Positions 12,329 through 21,193 of a DNA stretch of 64,000 nt are shown in pieces. Below the pieces are notes generated by a model. It ran no database searches, was not told the DNA's origin, and was given only the letters and a program-made list of their open reading frames with translations. Within the stretch, counting starts at the first letter, position 1. Every line of letters starts with the position of its first letter. The position numbers and the translations under genes are program-made. The stretch comes from Brevibacillus composti. Its GTDB lineage: Bacteria > Bacillota > Bacilli > Brevibacillales > Brevibacillaceae. The DNA lies in assembly GCF_016406105.1 (NCBI RefSeq), contig NZ_CP066308.1, positions 4,128,501 through 4,192,500 on the forward strand. Direction: 5' to 3'.

Positions 12329-12443
12329 CTTTTCACCCCTTTCTTTGGCATATCGAGGTTGTCCGAAACTGTCTACATAGCTGTCTTCGAACATACCCTC
12401 GGAATGTACGGCTACTGCATAAAAAAGTCTACCAGCATATCTT

Positions 12444-12806
12444 CTATAGTAAGGAGCGGTATACCAATAGAGAGCTGAGTCCATGAACCAAAAACAAGCC
12501 AATCAGGACTCCAGACAATTGAAAGAGATGAGGAAAAAGAACAGTGAGGTACGCTGCCAAACCGGCGACGAGAAATCGTTGGATCGTCCCCGTTCCTCTC
12601 GGTCGCACACCTTCCGTCACCTGTCCGACGCGCCACACCTTGTTAAACAGGACAAGCGTATTGACCATGCCTGCGGCGATGCCGAGCAGCATCCCTTGCC
12701 AAAACAGTGCGTACGCGGGCAGTAGAGCAAGAAGGATCAGAACGATGGCCAAACCATAAAAAGCATAGCGAAATGTTTTTCGCACTGCGTTTGCAATCGG
12801 TTCCAT
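12444..12806 (-). CDS. atpI: ATP synthase protein I
   Basis: Small membrane protein encoded ahead of the structural atp genes; in related systems it assists c-ring assembly or ion handling. The 120-residue product has four membrane spans. AGGAGGTGGAA lies directly before the chosen ATG; a GTG two codons earlier is too close to the ribosome-binding site. It starts 9 bp after the AtpZ-like gene. Identity rests on position, length and hydrophobic pattern more than on motifs. Confidence 0.85.
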   Translation of the reverse strand: MEPIANAVRKTFRYAFYGLAIVLILLALLPAYALFWQGMLLGIAAGMVNTLVLFNKVWRVGQVTEGVRPRGTGTIQRFLVAGLAAYLTVLFPHLFQLSGVLIGLFLVHGLSSLLVYRSLL

Positions 12807-12815
12807 TTCCACCTC

Positions 12816-13025
12816 CTAGAGGTAAGGGCGAATCAATCGATAGACACTGTACACGCCCGTTGCAAGACCCAGAAGCAATCCAATCAGCATGCACCAGGGA
12901 TTTGTGGACAACAAGCGATCCACGTATCTGCCGATCAATACACCTGCCACGATGCAGATGGCAAAATCTATGCCAACCAAGCCTGCAAAACCAATTGCTC
13001 GCCAGGGACTATCAAATTTCGCCAA
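12816..13025 (-). CDS. atpZ: AtpZ/AtpI-family small membrane protein
   Basis: A 69-residue protein with two membrane spans (about residues 8-30 and 42-62) separated by DRLLSTNPW, the pattern of AtpZ-type proteins at the head of atp operons. I chose a TTG start (first residues MAKFDSPWRAIGFAGLVG) with GAGAGGTG about 8 nt upstream. An ATG at 13079 would add an 18-residue segment that coincides with a leader hairpin, which makes it unlikely. Confidence 0.8.
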   Translation of the reverse strand: MAKFDSPWRAIGFAGLVGIDFAICIVAGVLIGRYVDRLLSTNPWCMLIGLLLGLATGVYSVYRLIRPYL

Positions 13026-13047
13026 GTAAGGTACACCTCTCAGATAA

Positions 13048-13078
13048 AGAGAGGGCTTTGGTAGCCCGTTAGCCCTCA
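13048..13078 (-). promoter_or_regulatory. Hairpin at the 5' end of the atp operon transcript
   Basis: On the minus strand GAGGGCT and AGCCCTC pair around a loop of about 13 nt and are followed by TCTTT. It begins within a few bases of the predicted transcription start. It could stabilise the 5' end or attenuate; sequence alone does not decide. Confidence 0.5.
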
Positions 13079-13081
13079 TTC

Positions 13082-13111
13082 ATATTAACGAAGATTTATT
13101 CCCTTTGTCAA
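13082..13111 (-). promoter_or_regulatory. Promoter of the atp operon
   Basis: Minus-strand TTGACA (13106-13111) and TAATAT (13082-13087) with an 18-bp spacer, about 57 bp upstream of the AtpZ start. Confidence 0.8.
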
Positions 13112-13170
13112 CGCGCATACGACTGTGTACACAAAGCGTTCACATTTGAAAAACCGTTGGTTTCATTTAC

Positions 13171-13196
13171 AAAACGCGTGTTTTCCCCGCGCTTTG
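13171..13196 (-). terminator. Probable terminator of the thiolase gene
   Basis: On the minus strand AAAGCGCG pairs with CGCGTTTT (one G-T pair) around a GGGAAAACA loop. Located 18 bp after the thiolase stop. Confidence 0.55.
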
Positions 13197-13213
13197 AAAC
13201 CGGTTTCTTCGGA

Positions 13214-14410
13214 TTAGTTTTCCAGGCTTTCTACGACAGTCGCCACGCCTTGGCCGCCGCCGATGCAAAGGGTAGCCAATCCATATTTTGCCCCAGATCG
13301 CTTGCCTAATTCATGTACGAGCGTTACCAGGATCCTGGCCCCGCTCGCGCCGATCGGATGGCCGAGTGCGATCGCCCCGCCGTTGACGTTCAGTTTCTCT
13401 TTGTCGATGCCCAATTCTTTGCCGACAGCCAGCGATTGGACGGCAAACGCCTCGTTGGCTTCAATCAGGTCGATTTGATCGAGAGTCAGCCCCGCTTTGG
13501 CGAGAACGCGCTGGGTAGCTGGCACCGGCCCAATTCCCATGATGCTCGGATCTACGCCGGCACTGGCATTGGCCACGATGCGAGCCAGCGGTTTTACGCC
13601 CAGCTCACGCGCTTTTTCCCCGGACATGACCAAAACCGCGGCCGCCCCGTCGTTGATGCCGGAAGCATTGCCCGCTGTGACCGTACCGTCTTTCTTAAAG
13701 GCTGGGCGGAGCTTGGCCAGCGCTTCCGCGGTCACTCCCGCACGCGGGAATTCGTCGGTCGCGAACAGTACCGGATCTCCTTTTCTCTGCGGAATCGGAA
13801 CGGGGACGATCTCTTCCTGGAAGCGCCCTTCGCTGATGGCGCGCTGGGCCTTTTCCTGGCTCCAGGCGGCAAACTCATCCTGTTCCTCACGCGTCAGGCC
13901 ATACCGCTCGCAGAGGTTTTCCGCCGTGATTCCCATATGATAGTCGTTGAATGCGCACCAAAGGCCGTCGCGGATCATGCTGTCGACTACTTTTTGATCG
14001 CCCATGCGATAGCCGCTGCGAGCGCCTTCCATGAGATAAGGGGCCTGGCTCATATTTTCCATGCCGCCTGCGAGTACGACCTCGGCATCCCCGGAGAGAA
14101 TGGACTGTACCGCCAGATGGACCGCTTTGAGACCGGAGCCGCACACCTTGTTGATCGTCATCGCAGGAACCTCTTGCGGCAGACCCGCCTTGATCGCTGC
14201 CTGGCGGGCCGGATTCTGGCCGTGGCCCGCCTGCAGAACGTTCCCCATAATCACTTCATCTACGGCCTCTTTGGCTACTCCGGCGCGTTCCAGAGCCGCT
14301 TCGAGCACAATCGCTCCCAATTGGGTAGCGCTTACAGTTGCCAGCGTACCTTGAAAACTCCCGATGGCCGTGCGAACTGCGCTAGCAATCACGATTTCCC
14401 TTTGACTCAT
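13214..14410 (-). CDS. Acetyl-CoA C-acetyltransferase (thiolase)
   Basis: Condenses or cleaves acyl-CoA and acetyl-CoA. The 398-residue product carries the acylation Cys in [14 protein letters not shown] (about residue 90), [30 protein letters not shown] and the C-terminal CIGGGQG with the second Cys. I chose the ATG beginning [17 protein letters not shown] with AAGGAG about 11 nt upstream. It is monocistronic, unlike the second thiolase at 54378, which is in an acyl-CoA degradation cluster; a biosynthetic role is possible but not shown. Confidence 0.92.
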   Translation of the reverse strand: MSQREIVIASAVRTAIGSFQGTLATVSATQLGAIVLEAALERAGVAKEAVDEVIMGNVLQAGHGQNPARQAAIKAGLPQEVPAMTINKVCGSGLKAVHLAVQSILSGDAEVVLAGGMENMSQAPYLMEGARSGYRMGDQKVVDSMIRDGLWCAFNDYHMGITAENLCERYGLTREEQDEFAAWSQEKAQRAISEGRFQEEIVPVPIPQRKGDPVLFATDEFPRAGVTAEALAKLRPAFKKDGTVTAGNASGINDGAAAVLVMSGEKARELGVKPLARIVANASAGVDPSIMGIGPVPATQRVLAKAGLTLDQIDLIEANEAFAVQSLAVGKELGIDKEKLNVNGGAIALGHPIGASGARILVTLVHELGKRSGAKYGLATLCIGGGQGVATVVESLEN

Positions 14411-14605
14411 GACATGATTCACTCCTTGACTCTCTGATGATAGACTTTCCACCAACATACCATTCCATTTCAGGAGGGAATATTCCTGCCTGCTTGCTCA
14501 CACCGACAAATAGACGTAATCATAGGTCGCCGGCACTCCATTGTCCGCAGCTTATTTCCGTTCGTACTTGCCGATCACGGCCGTGAGCAGACGGCATCGG
14601 CTTAA

Positions 14606-14689
14606 TCCCATCCCGCGGGCGATGATGAGCGGATCATCCGCTATGTGGTCCTTTATTTGTGTAAATGGATGCCAAAGGTACTGCTTGTT
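14606..14689 (-). pseudogene. Remnant of a BioA-like aminotransferase N-terminus
   Basis: Translation of the minus strand gives a 28-residue stretch containing YLWHPFTQIKDHIADDPLII and then ARGMG. This matches the start of adenosylmethionine-8-amino-7-oxononanoate aminotransferases (family pattern LWHPFTQMKDY...PLII.RG.G). The match ends abruptly and the frame stops about 18 codons later, so the roughly 420 remaining residues of the enzyme are missing. The segment before the match is not BioA-like. No biotin gene lies nearby. Confidence 0.6.
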
Positions 14690-14690
14690 T

Positions 14691-14873
14691 TGGTTGCCAG
14701 TTCGTCGTCGTAGTTGGAAGTGGTGGTAGCCAATTTTGCTTTTCCATCTGATCATTTGTGAATTTTTTACAACGCTGACTAACAAATAGGGTTTAGTGAT
14801 TCGGTTGGGTCTTTTTTTGGCTGTTTTTGAGGTGCGGAGGGGCTTTGGTGATTGACGGGGAAATCGGAGATCG
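14691..14873. other. Non-coding stretch without recognised features
   Basis: Between the BioA-like remnant and the terminator at 14874 I see no credible gene, only AT-rich, poorly structured sequence. Confidence 0.5.
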
Positions 14874-14922
14874 CAAAAAAAACAGGTCCATTATGGTGGG
14901 ATCTGACCCAAAATGGACCTGT
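14874..14922 (-). terminator. Terminator after the immunity-like gene
   Basis: AACAGGTCCATT and AATGGACCTGTT pair around a 19-nt loop; on the minus strand a run of eight T follows. Confidence 0.88.
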
Positions 14923-14993
14923 TGTTTATCAAGTTGTCTTGTGTTTGGTTTGGCTGTATTGTAAGTTGATGTCACGATGTAAACTCAGCCTGT

Positions 14994-15398
14994 CTAAATT
15001 TTTTTTATTTTTGGTTCGTATGCAGCGATAACATCTACAATTGAGTCGCCTGCCAAAATGGAGAAGTGTATAAGCGATTCTGATTCTGTAATTCCATATG
15101 ATTGTTCTGATAACCATTGAATATATTTAGAATTAGTAACCTTAAAAAAGGTCCATTCTGCGTAAAACTCGGTTCCATATAGTTCATCAATCATATTTAT
15201 TGCACTTTGTCTAAAACTTTCATCTGTACTCCTATAAGCATGCACGGAGTCTTCAAATATCACTTCAACCTTCTTTTTTTCGTCATTTGCGTCAGACAAC
15301 AAAATTCTAAAGCCCTCGATACTATCTGATAATGACTCTACATAGTACTTTGATGACAAACCAAATACTGGTTCCCAGCGTTCCCAGTTTTCTTGCAC
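14994..15398 (-). CDS. Probable polymorphic-toxin immunity protein
   Basis: Soluble protein of 134 residues rich in aromatic and acidic residues (KVEVIFEDSVHAYRSTDESF, then EWTFFKVTNSKYIQWLSEQS). This type of small acidic protein, encoded directly after the 3' end of a toxin-like gene, is typical of immunity genes, but I cannot name the family. GTG start chosen, with GAGGT about 11 nt upstream. The region is AT-rich compared with its surroundings. A terminator follows. Function inferred from context, not from a recognised motif. Confidence 0.6.
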   Translation of the reverse strand: MQENWERWEPVFGLSSKYYVESLSDSIEGFRILLSDANDEKKKVEVIFEDSVHAYRSTDESFRQSAINMIDELYGTEFYAEWTFFKVTNSKYIQWLSEQSYGITESESLIHFSILAGDSIVDVIAAYEPKIKKI

Positions 15399-16035
15399 TT
15401 TCCACACCTACCTCAGTAACGAATTTTAATTGATTTTTTGACGTCCCCTCAGCCCCTTGTACCAAACCGCTCTTACTTCCATTTGGCTCAGACGTTTGCT
15501 TAACCTTCCCCGGCGCCTTGCCCGTATGTTTGATTGAGCCCGCCACTGCCAGAGGAAATACAGCCCCCATATCAGGCAAATCTCCTCCGTCTTGCGCCGC
15601 TTTCACAGCAACATGGAAATAAGCATTCTCCATTGTTTCTTTCCGCAGTTCTTCCGGGACAAACGCAATCACCTTTGCCGCATCCTCAATATCCATGCGG
15701 TTTTCGTCTGCCCATGCTGCCACTTTTCCGCCCCAATATTCGACGCGCTCGCCATGCTCGTATGTGGGGTAGATGAACTCCTCATAGAGAGCCGGATTTT
15801 TCTCCCGATACTGTCCAATGAACCCCCAGGCAATCGCACCGTCTGGTTCCCGCAAGATCCCCTGCTCATCCCGGTACATGCCCCGGCGCTCATCTCCGTA
15901 CCTGGCCTTTCGATACGAGACGGGATCCTCCATCTTGCCCAGCAAATGATAGTATTTGGATAATAGAGGTGCATCCTGCCAAAGTATGAAAAGCACTAGG
16001 AGCCTCAGGATATTATTTCCAACCCCTCCCGCCAT
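15322..16035 (-). pseudogene. Truncated polymorphic-toxin-like protein (toxin domain missing)
   Basis: Open frame of 237 codons. The middle part (PVSYRKARYGDERRGMYRDE through EELRKETMENAYFHVAVKAA) looks like a conserved soluble module. It is followed by the linker-like HTGKAPGKVKQTSEPNGSKS. Where a variable toxin domain would be expected, the frame instead runs 77 bp into the next gene in another frame and stops. No good ribosome-binding site precedes the ATG, and the start appears to cut into a larger protein. I read it as a decayed toxin carrier left beside its immunity gene; a short intact hypothetical protein is the alternative. Confidence 0.5.
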
Positions 16036-16067
16036 AGCTATAGGGACTTTTTACACAAGTAAAATCC

Positions 16068-16107
16068 AAAAAAACCGGCTACCTCCCCGTAAGGGAAGAT
16101 AGCCGGT
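16068..16107 (-). terminator. Terminator of the SLH protein gene
   Basis: Minus-strand ACCGGCTA and TAGCCGGT with inner CTTCCC/GGGGAG pairing, followed by TTTTTTT. 26 bp after the stop. Confidence 0.88.
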
Positions 16108-16132
16108 CTCCTGTTTATCACGACTGTCTTGA

Positions 16133-19100
16133 TCATTTATTGACGATCCGGTACAGAGCGACCACACTGACCGCGCGGGTCGTCGGCTTGTTCGGGTCAA
16201 ATTTTCCGCCGACAGGATCCATCAGACCCAAGCCCACCACGTTGGCAATCGACGGGGCAGCCCAGGTCGGCCACGTCTTTTTGTCCGAGAGCGTTTTGCT
16301 CGTCGCGGCTTTTTTGTTCATCACGCGATCCAAAATGACGGCTGCTTCCGCTCTTGTCACCGGTTGGTCAGGGCGGAAGGTATTGTCCGGATAGCCTTTG
16401 ACCAATCCTTTGGAAATGGCTACCTGAACAGCTCCCTGCGCGTAATCCGGAATTTTATCCTTAAATTTCAGTTTGGGGGCGGAAGGCAGCTCCCAGTTGA
16501 AGGTTCGCGCCAGCAATGTAACGTATTGCGCACGTGTAAGCGGGATCTCGGGACCAAACGTCGTCTCTGTCATCCCTTTGACGTAGCCTTTTTCAGCCAT
16601 GTACGCAATTTCCTTTTTCGCCGGATGATTGACGATATCCGTAAAGGCTGCACCGCCACCGGCTCCATTCAGGTAGTACGGAATGTAGGTGCCATAGTCA
16701 TTGACCTCATAGACCCACTGCCCCTCTGCGTTCATCGTGCCGACCAGCTGATCAAATGTGTGATGAACCTCGTTCACGTAGAGGAGTCCTACTCCCTTGC
16801 CGGCAATCCACTTTTTGGGCACCAGCGTGAGCTTCATCGGCGAAGTGGAGATCTGATCCTCCTGCCCTTCCTTATACGTCAGCGGTTTGATCGTAAAGGA
16901 ATAGTCGGCCGGGACGTAGCCCGGAAGCGGCTGCGGTACAATCGAATTCACCTTGATCGAAGCAGTATCCAGGAATGACGCTGCTCTCTCCAGCGAGTAG
17001 TGGAGATCCAGCTCCGCTCCCAGCGACAGAGTGCCCGGTATTTCCGCAGCGACGTCGGCTCCTTTGGGGGCCGTTCCCGCAGAGGCTGGCAGGATGAGCG
17101 AGATTTCGTCAAAATGCAGCGTTCCCTTGTCTTGCTGGTGACCGTCTTCGATGCGGTCTACCACGTAAATGCTTCGCAACTGCAGCGGATAGGCGACGTT
17201 TGCCGGGAAGTATCCTTTTACCTGCTTCCACCCCGTCCAGTCGATTTCTTTGGCCAGATCGACGTAGACCGGTTTGCCGTTCGCATCGAGTACCTCCGCG
17301 CGCAGCCAATGCTTGCTGTTGTCCCCGTTTACCCAAAGTCCCAGTCCAATCGGCTTGCCCGGGATTTGCTGCGGCTGAGAGCTGATGCGGCCATACGCAA
17401 TGCGCAATTGGCCTTGTGGCGCACCCGAGAAGTTGTAGACCAGTTTGGCGGATTTGCTGGTGCGGAACACCGGGTCTGCAACGGCCGTAAACGATCCGCT
17501 CGCATTGAGCGATTCCGGAATCGCGGCATGGTGCATGCCCACCTGATTGTCAAAGGTAATCCACGGCTGCTCCAGCTGACCGACGACAAACGGCACACTG
17601 GTCGCGACCCCGTCGTACACAACGGTCAGGCTGCCGCTGCCAGTCTCTTCCCCGGCGACGATCTGCAGCTGGTCATTTACCGTTGCCACATTCGCATTTA
17701 CACTGGTTTGCACGCTCATCGGCGTCGCTTGTATGACTTGTCCCTTTGTTGTCTTAATTTTGACATCGAGAGGCAGCACTTGTCCCGGCGCGAGATGGAT
17801 CGGATTGGGCGAAACGATGATCTGCTGCACTTCGCTGCCGGAGATGACGTGCACCTCTTTTTGCTGCGCTACGCTGCCTGCCCTGGCTGTAAAGGACAGC
17901 TGACCCGACTTGAGTGGCGTCAGCCGGTTGCCCGTAAAGGAGCCAGCATCGGGGCGGTTTACCTCCCATGAGACGGCATAAGGGTCAAGCGCGTAGGGCT
18001 GGTAGTGATTGTCATAGGCTTTCGGTGTGAATTCGGCGGTCTGCCCGATCAGCAATTCCGTCGGCCCGTGCAGCACCATTCCGGCCAACTCTCCCGGAGG
18101 AGCCGTATTGAAGACAGCCAGCCCGGTCGGCACTCTCCGCTCGGCGCCACCCTTGGGCTGCATGGCGAGGTGAGCCTGTGTCTCGCCGAGCATCCGAACA
18201 GACATGGTCGTAGAGCCCCCGCCGTCAAAGTTGACGGCCCTGTAGGAGCCCAGCTCTGCCATGATTTTCGCCAGCTCGTCCAAATACACTCCTTTGGTTC
18301 CGTCTACGACGGCCATGAACAAGGTTTTCCCGTCCTGGGTAATCCCGACGGCTGTGCGGGCATTGAGGGACGTGATGGATTTGTCGGCCTGGAACGACGT
18401 CAGCGGCCTGCCCTGATCCACCAACAGCACGTTGCCGCCGACGGCATGCGCCCATTCCTGATTGTTCGGAGTCGTCTGATATTCGACGGTGGCCGTAGAT
18501 CCGACTGGAAAGTTTTGTTTCAAGAAGGCTGCAGCCGTGCCATGCCCCCACAGCACATAGCCATTGTAGGGGATGTAGAAGCCCGGCTGATTGATCCGCA
18601 CTTCTTTGGCGACATTGTCAACGAATAGAACCTCCACGACATCCTTGTAGCCGGGAATGGTCCCCAGACTGGTCTGCCCGAATGACGGCGTGTACATGTT
18701 CAGCTGATTCAGGTGGCTTTTTCGTCCTTCACTGGGGTTGTACTCTTCCTTGTTGACGCCCTGAAGCGGAAAGGATTGACCGGTGGGGGCCGTTACTTTT
18801 CCCGTGAAGCCGAACTTGTCAATCAAAGCCGTCTTGTCGCTCGTAATGCCCAGGCTGTACCAATAAGAGATGAGCCCCATCGAGGAGATCAGTTCCTTGT
18901 CCTTCATTACGATCCCAAAAGGAGCTCCCCGTTTGGTCATATTGAAGAAGTCCGCATTAATCGCGGCTACTGCCCCGCTTTCCCGGGCCATCTGGGTAAT
19001 GGTTTGGCGATCTGTCAGCTTCCCTTTCGTACCGTAGATCGGCTTGACCTCCACGTAGGGATTATTCAGATCGATTTTGGTGACCATGACGGTAATTTGT

Positions 19101-19291
19101 TGATCTGCAAATGACTTTGTATATTTATGTAAGGTGGTGCCTTCCCCAATGGGTGTCTGCCACATCAGCTGCAGTGCACTCGTTTCCGCCCGCGCCTGTG
19201 CCACATTGACCGACAGAGGGGCAAACGGAATAAAAGCTCCCCAGGCTACCGCAGCAGCCGTGAGCAGCGATACCATCTTCCGCGCTCTCAT
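16133..19291 (-). CDS. Secreted SLH-domain protein with NAGPA-like phosphodiester glycosidase domain
   Basis: Large surface protein of 1052 residues. A signal peptide (residues 1 to about 35, ending AQARA) precedes a domain of the NAGPA/DUF2233 type, recognised by INADFFN near residue 110 and by AVNFDGGGSTTMSVRM near residue 353; that family cleaves sugar phosphodiesters. Then come Ig-like repeats (about 410-580), a carbohydrate-binding-like beta-sandwich (about 590-745), and three SLH repeats at the C-terminus (from about 885), which should anchor it to secondary cell-wall polymer. GAGAGGAG precedes the ATG. Monocistronic. Activity on a wall or capsule glycan is inference. Confidence 0.85.
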   Translation of the reverse strand: MRARKMVSLLTAAAVAWGAFIPFAPLSVNVAQARAETSALQLMWQTPIGEGTTLHKYTKSFADQQITVMVTKIDLNNPYVEVKPIYGTKGKLTDRQTITQMARESGAVAAINADFFNMTKRGAPFGIVMKDKELISSMGLISYWYSLGITSDKTALIDKFGFTGKVTAPTGQSFPLQGVNKEEYNPSEGRKSHLNQLNMYTPSFGQTSLGTIPGYKDVVEVLFVDNVAKEVRINQPGFYIPYNGYVLWGHGTAAAFLKQNFPVGSTATVEYQTTPNNQEWAHAVGGNVLLVDQGRPLTSFQADKSITSLNARTAVGITQDGKTLFMAVVDGTKGVYLDELAKIMAELGSYRAVNFDGGGSTTMSVRMLGETQAHLAMQPKGGAERRVPTGLAVFNTAPPGELAGMVLHGPTELLIGQTAEFTPKAYDNHYQPYALDPYAVSWEVNRPDAGSFTGNRLTPLKSGQLSFTARAGSVAQQKEVHVISGSEVQQIIVSPNPIHLAPGQVLPLDVKIKTTKGQVIQATPMSVQTSVNANVATVNDQLQIVAGEETGSGSLTVVYDGVATSVPFVVGQLEQPWITFDNQVGMHHAAIPESLNASGSFTAVADPVFRTSKSAKLVYNFSGAPQGQLRIAYGRISSQPQQIPGKPIGLGLWVNGDNSKHWLRAEVLDANGKPVYVDLAKEIDWTGWKQVKGYFPANVAYPLQLRSIYVVDRIEDGHQQDKGTLHFDEISLILPASAGTAPKGADVAAEIPGTLSLGAELDLHYSLERAASFLDTASIKVNSIVPQPLPGYVPADYSFTIKPLTYKEGQEDQISTSPMKLTLVPKKWIAGKGVGLLYVNEVHHTFDQLVGTMNAEGQWVYEVNDYGTYIPYYLNGAGGGAAFTDIVNHPAKKEIAYMAEKGYVKGMTETTFGPEIPLTRAQYVTLLARTFNWELPSAPKLKFKDKIPDYAQGAVQVAISKGLVKGYPDNTFRPDQPVTRAEAAVILDRVMNKKAATSKTLSDKKTWPTWAAPSIANVVGLGLMDPVGGKFDPNKPTTRAVSVVALYRIVNK

Positions 19292-19448
19292 GTTGATAAC
19301 TCCTCTCCCATTCCCACTCTCTGTTTTTTCTTGCTGGCGACTTAATCAATAGTAAGACGCTTGACGCCGCCTTTTGTTGCATTGATTTGGCACATTTCCA
19401 GATGGAAAAGTGAACCAATAGTCAATTTACAAAAAAAGAAAAAAAGAC

Positions 19449-19477
19449 TTGCTTTTCAGTTTAATAATGCGTAAAAT
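19449..19477 (+). promoter_or_regulatory. Promoter of the amidase gene
   Basis: TTGCTT (19449-19454), 17-bp spacer, TAAAAT (19472-19477), 46 bp ahead of the chosen start. Confidence 0.65.
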
Positions 19478-19522
19478 TGGAAATATCTACAAATTTACCA
19501 ATTTAAGGAGAGTGTGTTTGGC

Positions 19523-20698
19523 GTGAAGTTCAAGGTATCCAAAGTACAAGTTCTTTTGGCAACCGCGCTTGCTTTTACCCTCATAGTCCCTCAGACAATG
19601 ATAGCTGTAGGTACAGGGGAAAATCCAAGCTTCACAAAGGACATCACGAATGGTAAACAGAAAACGGTGAATAATTACATTGAAGAGCAGCGTAAGAAAA
19701 ATAAAACGACGGACGGAATGACAGGCGGAATTAATATTACTTCAACAGATATCCGTTTTTTAAAACAACTAGACGGTTCAAAGGAAGACAACAAAAAGAG
19801 AGGAGAACAAAAGTATAAAGAAGCTATCTATCTCTTAGCCGACTATGCCAAAGAAAATGACCTCAAGGTAAAAATTGATCTTGATGATTTAGGTTTTCAG
19901 ACTTATGTTAAACGCATGGCAACAAAGTTTGATACCTTTTCGGATGTGCAAATGAAAAAGGTAATCGAGTTTATCAAATTCATGGACTTATATGAGAACT
20001 TTAGTCAAAATGAGAAAATTAAAAAGTATAAGAGCGCGATTGAATCTGGGGAAACCTTATCACATGAGGAAGCAATCGATCTTTATAGCTTAATGCCTCT
20101 CGAAAACAATTCGACAGAATATAATGAAAGCGATATTATTAACCATGAAAGTGAAGAGGTAACAACTCTTTCAACGTATCCATACAGTAGAACAAAGGCA
20201 AAAGATTATGCATACAAATGGTATAACTCCCGCAATCCTGATTATGATTATTATGCTCGTTACAATGGTTGCGACATATACGATCCGGATTGCTGGGACA
20301 GATGGAATGACTGTACCAACTTTGTTTCTCAAGCCTTATATGCGGGTGGAATGGTAACGTGGAGAAATTGGTCTGGTGATTACAACTGGTTCTATGACGA
20401 CTACCGCCCGACACATTCTTGGGGAGGCGCACATAATTTTTACAGACACTGGAGGTATCGTGCTGATCTTGCGCCAAAAGATACTGATTTAGCTGTCGGA
20501 GATGCTGTAAATGCTGATTTTAGTGGAGATGGACATATTGACCATACCGCCATTGTAACAGCACATACTTCGGCAGGAAGACCTTTGGTTACTCAACACA
20601 CCGATGATAAGAAAGACTCCCCTTTATCGAGGTGGTTCGATGCCGGTTACACGGTCTATGGATGGGAGATGGATAATGCCAATTATTTCGAGCCGTAA
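19523..20698 (+). CDS. Secreted protein with C-terminal amidase domain (Amidase_6 type)
   Basis: Product of 391 residues with a signal peptide (KVQVLLATALAFTLIVPQT) and a charged, helical middle. The C-terminal domain from about residue 215 is of the Amidase_6 type: YSRTKAKDYAYKWYNSRN, then DCTNFVSQALYAGG with the probable catalytic Cys, then DHTAIVTAH with the probable His. This family is a cysteine hydrolase, probably acting on peptidoglycan or peptides. GTG start chosen because AAGGAG lies about 12 nt upstream; the GTG nine bases earlier is too close. AT-rich codon use differs from the neighbours, and the strand is opposite to most of the window, so it may be acquired. A lipoprotein gene overlaps its end. 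Confidence 0.85.
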   Translation: MKFKVSKVQVLLATALAFTLIVPQTMIAVGTGENPSFTKDITNGKQKTVNNYIEEQRKKNKTTDGMTGGINITSTDIRFLKQLDGSKEDNKKRGEQKYKEAIYLLADYAKENDLKVKIDLDDLGFQTYVKRMATKFDTFSDVQMKKVIEFIKFMDLYENFSQNEKIKKYKSAIESGETLSHEEAIDLYSLMPLENNSTEYNESDIINHESEEVTTLSTYPYSRTKAKDYAYKWYNSRNPDYDYYARYNGCDIYDPDCWDRWNDCTNFVSQALYAGGMVTWRNWSGDYNWFYDDYRPTHSWGGAHNFYRHWRYRADLAPKDTDLAVGDAVNADFSGDGHIDHTAIVTAHTSAGRPLVTQHTDDKKDSPLSRWFDAGYTVYGWEMDNANYFEP

Positions 20699-21047
20699 AT
20701 CAAGAGAAATTCTTACTTTATGCTGTATAATCCCTACTTTACTGCTGTCTGCTTGCTCTCAACAAAAAGCCGAGACGTTAGAGTTCATTCGAGTCGATAA
20801 CTTTCCTGTTCCACAAAAAGCGGAAATGAGAAGTCCGGAAGATAAATTTTCTCTTACGATCAAAGAACAATACGATGTTGTATGGGAGAAATACACATCA
20901 TATCTGGTGAAAGATGGGTGGACAGTTCGTACGGTCGATTCTCCCAAGGTTCTGCATGTGGAAAAAGATGGGCAAGCATATCTCTTGATCATTACAAAAA
21001 CGAATGACGAGAACGCGACTGCTATATCAATTAAAATTTATGAATAG
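20676..21047 (+). CDS. Small lipoprotein
   Basis: Product of 123 residues with a lipoprotein signal: basic start (SSRKSREI), hydrophobic core and lipobox LLLSAC. The mature part is short and mixed alpha/beta by eye, with no family I recognise. The ATG has GGGAGATGGATA in front and overlaps the amidase gene by 23 nt in another frame, so it is probably translationally coupled. The shared transcript suggests that it assists, anchors or protects against the amidase, but that is inference. Confidence 0.75.
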   Translation: MPIISSRKSREILTLCCIIPTLLLSACSQQKAETLEFIRVDNFPVPQKAEMRSPEDKFSLTIKEQYDVVWEKYTSYLVKDGWTVRTVDSPKVLHVEKDGQAYLLIITKTNDENATAISIKIYE

Positions 21048-21142
21048 GAGATTACTTACTGAATAGATCAAAGCTGGGTGGCAATGGGTGCTCTGCCTAC
21101 TTCACATCTGAATAAATACCGGAGATGTATTAAAATCAAACA

Positions 21143-21169
21143 AGAGGCGCCATCTTATGCGCCTCTTTT
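21143..21169. terminator. Bidirectional terminator between the lipoprotein gene and wecB
   Basis: AGAGGCGC and GCGCCTCT pair around CATCTTAT, followed by TTTT on the plus strand; the minus strand side is T-poorer but usable. Convergent genes flank it. Confidence 0.8.
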
Positions 21170-21193
21170 GCCGTTCACGAAGTTCTTTTATCC

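Noticed and set aside
14793-14975. 60-codon open frame upstream of the BioA-like relic
   Set aside because: Overlaps the terminator at 14874-14922, no ribosome-binding site, AT-rich low complexity.
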